This document shows, in pieces, positions 24,666 through 33,454 of a DNA stretch of 64,000 bases (position 1 is its first letter; each line of letters begins with the position of its first letter). The stretch is from NCBI RefSeq assembly GCF_900215295.1, contig NZ_OCMF01000003.1, forward strand, positions 186,001 to 250,000, in the 5' to 3' direction. Both the position numbers and the translations under genes were made by a program. The DNA comes from Salinimicrobium sediminis. Its GTDB lineage: Bacteria; Bacteroidota; Bacteroidia; Flavobacteriales; Flavobacteriaceae. The notes beneath the pieces are model-generated. The model was not told the DNA's origin. It was given only the letters and a program-made list of their open reading frames with translations, and did no database searches.

Positions 24666-27023
24666 TTAATCTATGAGAGTCTCATTAAATAATTTCAGGA
24701 TTCTCTTGTATTCATCTGTCCAGCTGCTCGGCTCCATAAAACCATGATCTTCTACAGGATATACAGCCATTTCCCAGTTGTCTTTTTCGAGCTCAATGAG
24801 TCTTTGGGCCAGCCTTACTACGTCCTGGAAATGAACGTTTACATCTATCATACCGTGCGCGATCAACAGATTGCCTTCTAAGCCTTCTGCAAAATAAATA
24901 GGAGAGGAGCGCTTATAGGCGATAGGATCATTCACAGGTTCATTAAGAATATTCGAGGTATAACCGTGGTTGTAATGAGCCCAATCTGTTACAGATCTCA
25001 GGGCAGCCCCAGATTTGAAGGTATCAGCTTCATTAAACAGAGCCATTAAGGTGATGAACCCGCCGTAACTTCCGCCGTAGATGCCCACTTTTTCGGGATC
25101 AATACCATGTTCAGCAATGAGGTATTTCACCCCATCTACCTGGTCAGATAGATCTTTGCCGCCCATGTGTCTGTAAATTCCTGTTCTCCAATCCCTTCCA
25201 TAGCCGGCGCTCCCGCGGTAATCTATATCAAGCACTGTATAGCCGAGATCGGTGAGTAAATTGTGGAACATATATTCCCTGAAATAACTTGACCACCATT
25301 TATGGGCGTTCTGCAGATAACCGGCGCCATGCACGAATATTACGGCTGCTCCATTTTTTACTTCTTCGGAAGGTTGATACAACCTGGCCGGAACCATAGC
25401 TCCATCCTGAGCCTCGAATTTTACCAACTCCGGATCTCTCCAGTCATAATTTTGAAATTCTGTGGAGCGGCCTGATGTGAGCTGTTGAGCCTTTTCCCCG
25501 GAAGAAGTTTTCTTAAAATAAAGTTCCCAGGGTTGGTTGGAATAAGAATGCCTTATCGCCATGTACTTCTCATTAGGAGAGAGTTCGACTTCGTTATTTC
25601 CTTTCAGATTCGTAAGTTTTTCCATTTTACCACCGCGAACAGGCATTCGGTAGAAATGTCTTTCCCCGGGATGGACTTCCGAAGTGGTGAGATACCATGT
25701 CTTACGGTCCCTGGAAAGAAAAGGGTCAAAAACCTCATACTCGCCCTGTGTCAAAGCAGTCTTTCTTCCAGATTTCACATTGAGAAGGTACAAGTGGGAA
25801 TAGCCGGTTTCTTCGCTCTGAAAATATATAGTTTCATTATCATCAAGCCACCCTATTGTGCCTCCACTCCAGGAATATCCAATCCCGGGACCGGCTATCC
25901 ATGCCTCGTCACGTTGACGGTCAAGAGATTTTAAGCTCCCGGTCTGCAAATCCAAAAGACTAATCCACCGGTCCTTATTGTCCCCGGATCGGACGATCAA
26001 TATTGCCTTTTTTCCATCTTCTGAAAAATAGGGGCCGTTGGTGTTTACCTCCCTTATCTCCTCTTCCCATTTGCGGTCGGGATAATCGCTTACATAATCG
26101 GGAAGATCCTTTATCCCCGGAAGCTTATCGGTCTGTACCATGTAAACCGTATCTTTTTGAAGATTATAAATTACGGTTTCCAGCTTTGACTGCTCACTTC
26201 CCACTTTGCTGCGGGCAGGGAGATCTACCGTATATCCTGAAAGATCGGTGTAATTGGGAACATCGGTATCTTTTGCCTCTGCACTGGTAAGAAGCTGAAA
26301 GCTTACGTAGTTTCCATCGGGTGATACCTGTAGATTCATGGGCCTCTTTTTCCCAGTATAGAAGGTAAAAGGGGTAGGGGCAGATGTCCTTTTTCGATAA
26401 TCTTCCCGTGCTTTTTTATCCTCATTTCTTTTCCGTACCTCGGCCAGTAAGTCCAGGTTTTCATCCTGTAGCCATTGGTCCTGTTCAGAAAGTTTCTCGT
26501 CTTTTTCCTCCTTTTCGGTGCCGGTTCGAATATTGGTGAGTTTATCCAGCATACCGGTATCGAGGTTATAGATAAAGGCATTGTTGTCAAAAGCAAAACT
26601 TATCTTTTGTTCATCTGCCATAAATTCCGGATTGGAAATAGGTCCTCCCAATTCTAATAATTGCCCTTCTTTCCTATTCCTGAAGTCATACAGATAAAGA
26701 ATCCCATCCCGTACATAAACCTTTTTGGTCCCTTTTTTATTCAAATCGCCCTGGCGCGGGAGAATTTGATCTTCTTCCAGCCAACCCACTTTCACTACTT
26801 GCTTGGGATTATTGATGCTGATCCTGTACAGCGAATCTGAAGGATTTTTCTCGGGATTATATTCAAAATAGATGTTCTCGCTGTGCGCTCCCCAGGAGAT
26901 GTTGGAAGGAAACGTGCCCATCCAGGCGGGGTCCTGCATGATCTTTTCAACTGAAAGATCGGAAGTTTGAGCAAAGCAGAAATTAAGGCTGATAAATGCC
27001 AGCAGGCATAAGACATTCTTCAT
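24666..27023 (-). CDS. S9-family prolyl oligopeptidase / dipeptidyl peptidase IV-like
   Basis: 785 residues, exported (signal peptide 1-18, FCFAQ). An N-terminal beta-propeller region (about 30-530) precedes an alpha/beta hydrolase domain. The nucleophile is S652 in GIYGGSYGGF, with the acid in HGMIDVNVHFQD and the catalytic His in VEDHGF. It should release dipeptides or short peptides in the periplasm and feed amino acid use. Between 160 and 215 is a charged insert (EKEEKDEKLSEQDQW, KKAREDYRKR) within the propeller. It is transcribed alone, between two terminators. Confidence 0.92.
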   Translation of the reverse strand: MKNVLCLLAFISLNFCFAQTSDLSVEKIMQDPAWMGTFPSNISWGAHSENIYFEYNPEKNPSDSLYRISINNPKQVVKVGWLEEDQILPRQGDLNKKGTKKVYVRDGILYLYDFRNRKEGQLLELGGPISNPEFMADEQKISFAFDNNAFIYNLDTGMLDKLTNIRTGTEKEEKDEKLSEQDQWLQDENLDLLAEVRKRNEDKKAREDYRKRTSAPTPFTFYTGKKRPMNLQVSPDGNYVSFQLLTSAEAKDTDVPNYTDLSGYTVDLPARSKVGSEQSKLETVIYNLQKDTVYMVQTDKLPGIKDLPDYVSDYPDRKWEEEIREVNTNGPYFSEDGKKAILIVRSGDNKDRWISLLDLQTGSLKSLDRQRDEAWIAGPGIGYSWSGGTIGWLDDNETIYFQSEETGYSHLYLLNVKSGRKTALTQGEYEVFDPFLSRDRKTWYLTTSEVHPGERHFYRMPVRGGKMEKLTNLKGNNEVELSPNEKYMAIRHSYSNQPWELYFKKTSSGEKAQQLTSGRSTEFQNYDWRDPELVKFEAQDGAMVPARLYQPSEEVKNGAAVIFVHGAGYLQNAHKWWSSYFREYMFHNLLTDLGYTVLDIDYRGSAGYGRDWRTGIYRHMGGKDLSDQVDGVKYLIAEHGIDPEKVGIYGGSYGGFITLMALFNEADTFKSGAALRSVTDWAHYNHGYTSNILNEPVNDPIAYKRSSPIYFAEGLEGNLLIAHGMIDVNVHFQDVVRLAQRLIELEKDNWEMAVYPVEDHGFMEPSSWTDEYKRILKLFNETLID

Positions 27024-27055
27024 GTTAATAGGAAATGATTATTGGAGAGGCAATA

Positions 27056-27084
27056 TAAAAAATCCCGCCGAATAAGCGGGAAAA
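27056..27084 (-). terminator. Terminator downstream of the DUF2383-like gene
   Basis: TCCCGC (27063-27068) pairs with GCGGGA (27076-27081). On the minus strand the stem is followed by six T. It lies between the stop at 27132 and the S9 peptidase start. Confidence 0.75.
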
Positions 27085-27131
27085 GAGATGGCACCTGTGA
27101 TTAATAGTGCCTGTATCTATGTTTGTTGAAT

Positions 27132-27605
27132 CTAAATCGCTCTTTCTTTTGAAGAATTCCGAGTATTAGTCGGGACATACTTCAGTAAAGTTTTTATTGA
27201 TTTCAACTCAAAAATGGCGTTTTCGATAAAAGCTTTATGACGCAATAAAATTTCTCTGCAGGAGCCTTCATGAATTCGACAAAGAGCATCTTGATAACTT
27301 TGCAGACTTTCCTTATGGATCTTTAATGCTTTTTTAATGGCGGCAGCCTGGTCATCTATTCCTGTTTCCATCCTGTTCCTATCATAAGAGGAAGAAGACA
27401 TGTAAGGTTCTTTGCCTCCATAATAGGAAATTTCTTCTGCTATTTCCATAGCAAACTGGGAACGACGGGAAGCAATATTCTGAAAATAATACTTTAGTGA
27501 AGCATCTATAACATGTTCTGCTATTTTACGGCAGTGTCTGGCTACCTTGAAATTGTCTTCAAGAAGCTGGCGTAGTGAACGTTCCCGTATCTTAGAATGG
27601 TTCAT
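27132..27605 (-). CDS. Ferritin-like four-helix protein (PA2169/DUF2383-like)
   Basis: 157 residues, almost all helical, with no signal peptide. The pattern LRQLLEDNFKVARHCRKIAE, then RRSQFAMEIAEEISYYGG, fits the PA2169/DUF2383 family of ferritin-like stress proteins, and the C-terminal helix reads RHKAFIENAIFELKSI. Assignment rests on overall layout, and metal ligands cannot be confirmed. It is next to a second ferritin-like gene but has its own terminator, and another terminator lies between them. Confidence 0.7.
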   Translation of the reverse strand: MNHSKIRERSLRQLLEDNFKVARHCRKIAEHVIDASLKYYFQNIASRRSQFAMEIAEEISYYGGKEPYMSSSSYDRNRMETGIDDQAAAIKKALKIHKESLQSYQDALCRIHEGSCREILLRHKAFIENAIFELKSIKTLLKYVPTNTRNSSKERAI

Positions 27606-27760
27606 TTTATTTTGTTGGAGTGACTAGATTAAGTTACGAAAATTCCCTGTATGATATTCTCTTCCCCAGGATGTTAACTCACATTTAGCTATTCAGGAAA
27701 AAGAGCACAAAAATCTTCATAAATTTTAATCAAGAGGATTATAAGGAGGTTGAAAAGCAT

Positions 27761-27792
27761 AAAAAATCCGCCTAAAGTTGAGGCGGATTTTT
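27761..27792 (-). terminator. Terminator downstream of the YciF-like gene
   Basis: AAAAATCCGCCT (27762-27773) pairs with AGGCGGATTTTT (27781-27792) around a 7-base loop, with A and T tails on both sides, so it could work in either direction. It serves the minus-strand gene ending at 27812. Confidence 0.8.
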
Positions 27793-27811
27793 CGTAATTA
27801 TTTGTGAAGAA

Positions 27812-28297
27812 TTAGGATTTTGCCTTACGGTTCAATCTATCCTCGGCCATTTCTGTGAGCAGGTCGTCTGCTTTATACTCTTCATCGAGAGTTTTCTGCA
27901 GTTTTTTTGCAATATCATCGTGTCCTAATTCCTTGGCATATCTTACAGCAGTCCCATAGGCGGAAATTTCATAATGTTCTACCCGCTGTGCTTCAGCAAT
28001 AAGGCCGGCATCGCGTACCTCTTTTTCGGTATCTTCTTCAAGGAAAGATTCAGCTTCCTTTATAAGTCCTTTCATGGCTTTACAGGTTTCGCCTGTAGGT
28101 TTGATTCCCAGTTCTTTGGTGATCTCTTCAAGGCGTTTTATATGGCCTTCGGTCTCCTTTAGATGTTTTTCAAATGCCTTCTTCAGTTTATCGTCATTTG
28201 CATTCTTTTGCATCTTTGGAAGGGCCTCCACCAATTGGTTCTCTGCGCTGTATAAATCCTTTAGTTGGTGTTCAAACAGATCTTTTAGATTTTTCAT
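27812..28297 (-). CDS. Ferritin-like DUF892 protein (YciE/YciF type)
   Basis: 161 residues. The start MKNLKDLFEHQLKDLYSAEN is diagnostic of DUF892, and later helices HLKETEGHIKRLEEI and AQRVEHYEISAYGTA carry the expected Glu and His residues of a di-metal site. Members are stress-induced, but their enzymatic role is unsettled. The gene is monocistronic with a strong terminator and lies close to the DUF2383-like gene, which hints at related stress duties. Confidence 0.92.
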   Translation of the reverse strand: MKNLKDLFEHQLKDLYSAENQLVEALPKMQKNANDDKLKKAFEKHLKETEGHIKRLEEITKELGIKPTGETCKAMKGLIKEAESFLEEDTEKEVRDAGLIAEAQRVEHYEISAYGTAVRYAKELGHDDIAKKLQKTLDEEYKADDLLTEMAEDRLNRKAKS

Positions 28298-28453
28298 TTT
28301 CTTAATTTTTTGGTTTATACTAATTTAAACCTCATCTGCAGCAAGTGCAGTTAAATGAGTAATAAATCTTTGTTGATTATTTACTAAAACCATTAAGTTG
28401 GCTCCTGAACAAAAACGGATTTTCTTTTTACCTTAGTAGTTTAAATTTTCTTC

Positions 28454-28969
28454 ATGTTCAGAATTCAGGATTATATTCGGGATATAAAAGATTTTCCGAA
28501 AAAAGATATCATTTATAAAGATATAACCCCGTTGCTGCAGGATCCTTCGGCAACCCGTGAGGCTTTAAAAAAGCTTCTTGAACTATTGGGGGATCAAAAG
28601 GTCCATAAGGTAGTTGGCATAGAATCCCGTGGATTTTTCTTTGCCACTTTACTGGCACAGGAACTTAATGCAGGTTTTGTTCCAATAAGAAAACCGGGAA
28701 AATTACCTTTTAACACCTTTAGAGAAAATTATTCCCTGGAATATGGGGAAGATGTTCTGGAGATCCATTGCGATGCTATTCAGGAAGGGGAGAAAGTCCT
28801 GGTACATGATGATGTGCTGGCTACCGGTGGAACTGCAGCGGCGGCCTGTAAGCTGGTAGAAAAAATGGGGGGAGAGATTGTACAATGTAATTTCCTGATG
28901 GACCTCGATTTTTTAAAGGGTAGAGATAAATTGAATCCCTACGAGGTCGTTTCTCTGGTGACTTATTAG
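28454..28969 (+). CDS. apt: Adenine phosphoribosyltransferase
   Basis: Makes AMP from adenine and PRPP in purine salvage. The 171 residues match the family. Seen are DFPKKDIIYKDITPLLQD near the N-terminus, the ESRGFFF segment (55-61), the RKPGKLP loop, and the PRPP motif VLVHDDVLATGGTA (116-129). The gene is followed by kmo on the same strand, 84 bases on, but kmo has its own likely promoter. Confidence 0.96.
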   Translation: MFRIQDYIRDIKDFPKKDIIYKDITPLLQDPSATREALKKLLELLGDQKVHKVVGIESRGFFFATLLAQELNAGFVPIRKPGKLPFNTFRENYSLEYGEDVLEIHCDAIQEGEKVLVHDDVLATGGTAAAACKLVEKMGGEIVQCNFLMDLDFLKGRDKLNPYEVVSLVTY

Positions 28970-29037
28970 CCAATATAACCAATGCTGATTTCAGGCTGTC
29001 AAGCCACTTTTCATCTTCATTAACCGGTAAAAAATAG

Positions 29038-29045
29038 TATTTTCG
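29038..29045 (+). promoter_or_regulatory. Possible -7 box for kmo
   Basis: TATTTTCG differs from TAnnTTTG in one fixed base. It ends eight bases before the ATG at 29054 and covers the G of an alternative GTG at 29045, which supports the ATG as the true start. No clear -33 TTG is at the right distance, so the call is weak. Confidence 0.3.
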
Positions 29046-29053
29046 TGGCCCAA

Positions 29054-30400
29054 ATGCAGCAAACAAAGAATATTGCCATTGTAGGCACGGGATTGGTGGG
29101 ATCGCTTCTTGCCCTTCATCTAAGAAAAAAAGGTCATTCCGTTACATTATTTGATCGTCGCCCGGATGTGCGAAAGGTAGAATTTTCCGGACGTTCCATC
29201 AACCTGGCCATGTCTAACCGGGGCTGGAAAGCATTACGCGAAGCAGGCATTGAGGAGGAGATAAGAGAGCTGGCAATTCCGCTTTACCGGCGTGCCATGC
29301 ATATCGATAACGATCCTGTGTATTTTCAAAACTATGGAAAGGATGGGGAAGCCATTTATTCAATTTCCCGAGGGGTACTTAACCGAAAGATGATAGACCT
29401 GGCCGAAGCTGCCGGGGCTGTTTTTAAATTCGAAGAAAAAGTTTGGGAAGTAGATCTTTCCGAAGCAAAACTTTATACAGGGGAATCTGAAAAAGGAAAT
29501 TGGGAAGAGTATGATTTCGACCTTATTTTTGGGGCAGACGGGGCTTTTTCACGAGTGCGGCATAAAATGCAACGACAAAGCAGGTTCAATTATTCCCAGC
29601 ATTTCATTGATGTGGGTTATAAGGAGCTTAGGATTGCTGCAAATGCCGATGGCTCTCACAAATTGGATAAGAACTCCTTTCATATATGGCCCCGGGGCAA
29701 ATTTATGCTCATCGCGATGCCCAACCTTGACGGCAGTTTTACCTGCACACTTTTTTTGCCTTTTGAAGGGGAGAATTCATTTGAATCTTTACAAACAGAA
29801 CCTGCGGTGCAGGATTTTTTTGAAAAATATTTTCCCGATATGCAGGAAGAGATCTCCGGTTTTACCAAAGATTTCTTTAAAAATCCTACCAGTGCCCTGG
29901 TGACGGTTAAATGTTACCCCTGGACCTACTATGATAAAATTGCCCTGGTGGGAGATGCTGCCCACGCTATTGTACCTTTCTTTGGACAGGGAATGAATGC
30001 GGGTTTTGAAGATATATCCGAATTGGGCAGATTGGAGGAGGTACATGGAAATGACTGGGAAAAGATCTTTGCTGAATATCAGGAAATAAGAAAGCCAAAT
30101 GCCGATGCTATTGCAGAACTTAGCTACCGGAATTTTATGGAGATGAGCAGCAAAACTGCCGATCCTGATTTCCTGCTGCGGAAGAAGATCGAAAAGAACT
30201 TTACCGAAAAACATCCCGAAAAGTGGATTCCTGCCTATTCCCGTGTGACCTTTTCTGAAGCACCCTATTCTGAAGCATTGAAAATTGGCGACAGGCAGGC
30301 AGCTATTATGGATGAGATCATGCAAATTCCGCAAATTGAAGAAAAGTGGAATTCCGCAGAAGTGGAGAACAGAATCCTAAAATTGCTGCAGAATAAATAA
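29054..30400 (+). CDS. kmo: Kynurenine 3-monooxygenase
   Basis: FAD and NADPH-dependent hydroxylation of L-kynurenine to 3-hydroxykynurenine, used in tryptophan breakdown or de novo NAD synthesis. The FAD motif GTGLVGSLLA lies near the N-terminus, then SGRSINLAMSNRGW, specific to KMO, and GDAAHAIVPFFGQGMNAGFED, the FAD ribityl site. The protein is 448 residues from ATG 29054, the usual length; a GTG nine bases upstream is less likely. No other kynurenine-pathway gene is in the window. Confidence 0.95.
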   Translation: MQQTKNIAIVGTGLVGSLLALHLRKKGHSVTLFDRRPDVRKVEFSGRSINLAMSNRGWKALREAGIEEEIRELAIPLYRRAMHIDNDPVYFQNYGKDGEAIYSISRGVLNRKMIDLAEAAGAVFKFEEKVWEVDLSEAKLYTGESEKGNWEEYDFDLIFGADGAFSRVRHKMQRQSRFNYSQHFIDVGYKELRIAANADGSHKLDKNSFHIWPRGKFMLIAMPNLDGSFTCTLFLPFEGENSFESLQTEPAVQDFFEKYFPDMQEEISGFTKDFFKNPTSALVTVKCYPWTYYDKIALVGDAAHAIVPFFGQGMNAGFEDISELGRLEEVHGNDWEKIFAEYQEIRKPNADAIAELSYRNFMEMSSKTADPDFLLRKKIEKNFTEKHPEKWIPAYSRVTFSEAPYSEALKIGDRQAAIMDEIMQIPQIEEKWNSAEVENRILKLLQNK

Positions 30401-30468
30401 TCTGCGATGCTTAGTTTTAGAATCACTTAGTCCTCATTCCTGCACACTCAATACTGACCCTGATCGCT

Positions 30469-31965
30469 CTATAAATTCTCTTCCTCTACAGTATCCGGAT
30501 CATAAGTGAGGTGGAGGCTGTGATAAACCCGCTCGACATTCTGCTTATTTTCCATTAGAACTATGAGGGTATCTTCTTCCTGAATTTCGGTAGCACCATT
30601 GGGGGTAAGGAATTTTCCGTTTCGGGAGATCATCGCAATGATAGCGGTGCGTGGAAAATGCAGATCCACAATCCTTTTTCCAACAGAAAAATTATCCGGA
30701 GGAATGGTAATTTCCCGAATTAGGGATTTCGTCCCATCTGCAAGGAAAGCATCCACGGGAGAGATCTTTTTTACGGTTTTTGGCAGCGCTACATGTAACC
30801 ATTTTGCTACCGTAGATAGGGTGGTGCCCTGGACTATTACCGAGGTAAGTGAAACAAAGAAGACGATGTTAAAAATCATATGGGCTTTTTCTATTCCCGC
30901 TAATAAAGGATAGGTAGCAAAAACAATGGGAACAGCACCTCTTAGACCAACCCAGGAAATATACCAGCGCCGGCGCATCTTCATTTTAAAGAACGACAGG
31001 CTTACGAAAACTCCTATGGGACGTGCAATGAGGATCAGGAAACCCGAAATAAGGATGCCAAGCCCAATTACCGGAAGGATATCACTGGGGTAGACCAGCA
31101 GTCCTAAAGTAAGGAACAGTACGATCTGCATCAGCCAGGCAACCCCGTCAAAGAACCGCATGATAGTACGTTTATGAATCAGATCCTGATTCCCCAGGTA
31201 AACTCCGCAAAGATATACAGCCAAAAAACCATTTCCACCCAACCTGTCTGTTGCCGAAAAAACCAGGAACATTAGAGCAATGGCGAGAACAGGATAAAGA
31301 CCTTCAAAATCAAGAGTGATCTTGTTGATGATCATCTTGCTTACTTTTCCAAATAGAAACCCCAGGGCTGCACCTATGAGAATTTGCTGAAGAAACAACG
31401 GTATTATGGAAAGCAGGCTTTGATCCTGGTTCACCACCAGGCCTAAAAAGGCAATGGTAAGGAAATAGGCCATCGGGTCGTTACTTCCGCTTTCCAGCTC
31501 AAGAGTAGGTCTCAAATTGGCTTTTAGTGCCATATTCTTTGAACGTAGAATTGAGAATACGGCAGCGGCATCTGTCGAAGAAACAATAGCTCCCAGGAGC
31601 AGCCCTTCATAAATACTGAAATCTGTTATCGCCCATACAAAGGTGCCAAGAGAAAGGGCGGTAAAAAGGACTCCAAGGGTAGATAGCGATATCCCATGCC
31701 ACAGGATGGGTTTAATGCTGCGCCAGTTGGTGTCCAGCCCTCCTGAAAAGAGTATAAAATTCAGCGAAACAATACCTATGAACTGGGCAAGCTGCGGATC
31801 ATCAAATTCAATTTTTCCTATTCCTTCAGACCCTGCTAAAATTCCAACCGATAGAAATAATATAAGGGTTGGGACGCCAAACCTATAGGAGGTTTTTCCG
31901 GCCAGTATACTTATGAGAAGTAGGAGGGAGCCAATGAGCAGTACATTCTCTGTAGTTATATCCAT
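30469..31965 (-). CDS. Potassium or sodium/proton antiporter with RCK_C domain (NhaP2/CvrA type)
   Basis: 498-residue inner-membrane antiporter. Residues 1-390 form about 12-13 helices of the Na+/H+ exchanger fold, with SSTDAAAVFSILRSKN (the D-D-equivalent ion site) and ELESGSNDPMAYFL near 157. Residues about 405-480 form a TrkA-C/RCK_C regulatory domain (IVDLHFPRTAIIAMISRNG), as in NhaP2/CvrA. It should exchange K+ or Na+ for H+ and help in pH and volume control. It is monocistronic; the next gene downstream is kmo, convergent. Confidence 0.9.
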   Translation of the reverse strand: MDITTENVLLIGSLLLLISILAGKTSYRFGVPTLILFLSVGILAGSEGIGKIEFDDPQLAQFIGIVSLNFILFSGGLDTNWRSIKPILWHGISLSTLGVLFTALSLGTFVWAITDFSIYEGLLLGAIVSSTDAAAVFSILRSKNMALKANLRPTLELESGSNDPMAYFLTIAFLGLVVNQDQSLLSIIPLFLQQILIGAALGFLFGKVSKMIINKITLDFEGLYPVLAIALMFLVFSATDRLGGNGFLAVYLCGVYLGNQDLIHKRTIMRFFDGVAWLMQIVLFLTLGLLVYPSDILPVIGLGILISGFLILIARPIGVFVSLSFFKMKMRRRWYISWVGLRGAVPIVFATYPLLAGIEKAHMIFNIVFFVSLTSVIVQGTTLSTVAKWLHVALPKTVKKISPVDAFLADGTKSLIREITIPPDNFSVGKRIVDLHFPRTAIIAMISRNGKFLTPNGATEIQEEDTLIVLMENKQNVERVYHSLHLTYDPDTVEEENL

Positions 31966-32025
31966 AGATGGAGCCGGCTTATTCGGATTTTTGCAAAGAA
32001 AGGGATTTTTGCCCTTTTTTGAGAG

Positions 32026-32688
32026 TTAGTCGGCTTTGTTTTCTTTAAGCAATTGAGGAAACTTACTTTTGAATCTATTGAACCTGGGGTTCGAAACATT
32101 CCGGATGTAAGGATCATTAGGATTGTTTTTCTTGTAATTCTGGTGATAAGCTTCTGCCTTCCAGAATTTTTGGAACGGAAGCACTTCTACAGCAATCGCC
32201 TTTTTATACTCTCCTGCCAAATCTTTTATTTTTTCTTCAATGATCTTTTTTTGTGCAGCATTCTGGTAAAAGATGATTGACCGGTATTGGGAGCCAATAT
32301 CCGGACCCTGACCATTTTTTTGGGTAGGATCCATGGATCCAAAATACACATCGGTTAAAGTTGCGAAATCAATTACTTCCGGATCGTAAATCACCTCAAC
32401 GGCTTCGGCGTGACCTGTAGTGCCGGTATTGCTTTCCTCATAGGTTGGATTTTTGGTATGCCCACCGGAATATCCGGAGATTACTTCCTTAACTCCTTTT
32501 ACACTCTCATAAACTGCCTCTACACACCAGAAGCAGCCACTGGCAAAATATGCTCTTTTTAAACCGTCTTGCGGCGGAACTTCCACAGGTTCGGCATTGG
32601 CGATTTCAGGTAGGGTGACCTGGCTTTCAGAAGAATTTCCGCAGGCTATTAGAGTAAACAGCAGGGAAAAGATCAAAGGTAATTTCAT
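32026..32688 (-). CDS. msrA: Peptide-methionine (S)-S-oxide reductase, lipoprotein form
   Basis: Repairs Met-S-sulfoxide in proteins. The start at 32688 gives a lipoprotein signal with lipobox LIAC (C16); a longer frame to 32799 would read into the upstream gene without a signal, so it is rejected. The catalytic motif GCFWC has C52 as nucleophile, followed by GYSGGHTKNPTYEE and GHAEAVEVIYDP. The 220 residues place the enzyme in the envelope and not in the cytoplasm. One base separates it from the stop of the upstream lipoprotein gene, so translation is coupled. A periplasmic electron donor would be needed. Confidence 0.93.
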   Translation of the reverse strand: MKLPLIFSLLFTLIACGNSSESQVTLPEIANAEPVEVPPQDGLKRAYFASGCFWCVEAVYESVKGVKEVISGYSGGHTKNPTYEESNTGTTGHAEAVEVIYDPEVIDFATLTDVYFGSMDPTQKNGQGPDIGSQYRSIIFYQNAAQKKIIEEKIKDLAGEYKKAIAVEVLPFQKFWKAEAYHQNYKKNNPNDPYIRNVSNPRFNRFKSKFPQLLKENKAD

Positions 32689-32689
32689 A

Positions 32690-33253
32690 TTATTCTTTTT
32701 TATAGGTGCCTTCAAGGGTTTTCTTTCCATAAAGTGCATAATCTGTAGCGACTTCCCCATCAACGGCAAAACCAAGCCAATCAAGTTCCACGCCACCATC
32801 TGGTGTAAAAGTTAAATTTGCAACGGGCGTATTAGTGTCAAAATCGTCCCAGGGCATTTTTCTGTCAGGTTTTATTTCCCGGTTTGCTGAAACAAAGAAG
32901 ACATCTGCTGTATTGTCGCCGGTTTTTTGAGTTCGGGCGGTGATATACAATTTGTCCTTGTCTATACACCATTCGGTAGGCGCATCAAAGTTTATTTCAA
33001 TACAGTTACAGTTACAGTCGGCTGTTGCTTTGCCGTTCTCAATTTTATGATATCTGCCATCAAGGACGGCAGCAATGCGGGGTTGTTCTTTTTCTGTTTG
33101 TACCGCATCCCGTTCTTCCTGAATATTCCCCGGAGGCAGATCTGCAGTAGTAGTATCTTGTTTATTAACATCTGCAGCATTGGAGGTGGTGCTTTTTTGA
33201 TCGTTACATCCAAACATAACTATCGATAGAAAAATAAAGATCAGGTTTCTCAT
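32690..33253 (-). CDS. Cysteine-containing lipoprotein, unknown function
   Basis: 187 residues with lipobox FGC (C16), then a disordered Gln/Asp/Thr-rich linker (to about 58) and a compact domain. The domain holds ADCNCNCIEINF with C80, C82 and C84, plus C96 (EWCIDKD). The close C-x-C-x-C set could bind metal or exchange disulfides. The gene ends one base before msrA, so it may serve the same pathway. I do not recognise the family. It is on the minus strand, with the promoter upstream near 33260-33360. Confidence 0.7.
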   Translation of the reverse strand: MRNLIFIFLSIVMFGCNDQKSTTSNAADVNKQDTTTADLPPGNIQEERDAVQTEKEQPRIAAVLDGRYHKIENGKATADCNCNCIEINFDAPTEWCIDKDKLYITARTQKTGDNTADVFFVSANREIKPDRKMPWDDFDTNTPVANLTFTPDGGVELDWLGFAVDGEVATDYALYGKKTLEGTYKKE

Positions 33254-33402
33254 AGTTGTAGGTTTAATCCTTAAAGGTAAGCCTTCCTGAAATCTTTTTT
33301 GTGAAAGGGATGTTAATCAGTCTTTGATTCTGGACCCTGGAATCTTGAGCCAGGATTTTATTGTTTGCACTGTCTAGATTATAGGTTCTGGTATTTAGGA
33401 TC

Positions 33403-33433
33403 AAAAAAAACCCCTCGCTTTCGCGAAGGGTTT
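33403..33433 (-). terminator. Terminator of the nif3-zinc-ribbon operon
   Basis: Stem AAACCC...TCGC pairs with GCGA...GGGTTT around a TTTC loop with one C/A mismatch. On the minus strand it runs into eight T. Confidence 0.75.
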
Positions 33434-33454
33434 GTAGATATGATAAATTCTGAA

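Noticed and set aside
32689-32799. Extended MsrA N-terminus starting at 32799
   Set aside because: It would overlap the upstream lipoprotein gene and bury the lipoprotein signal that begins at 32688.
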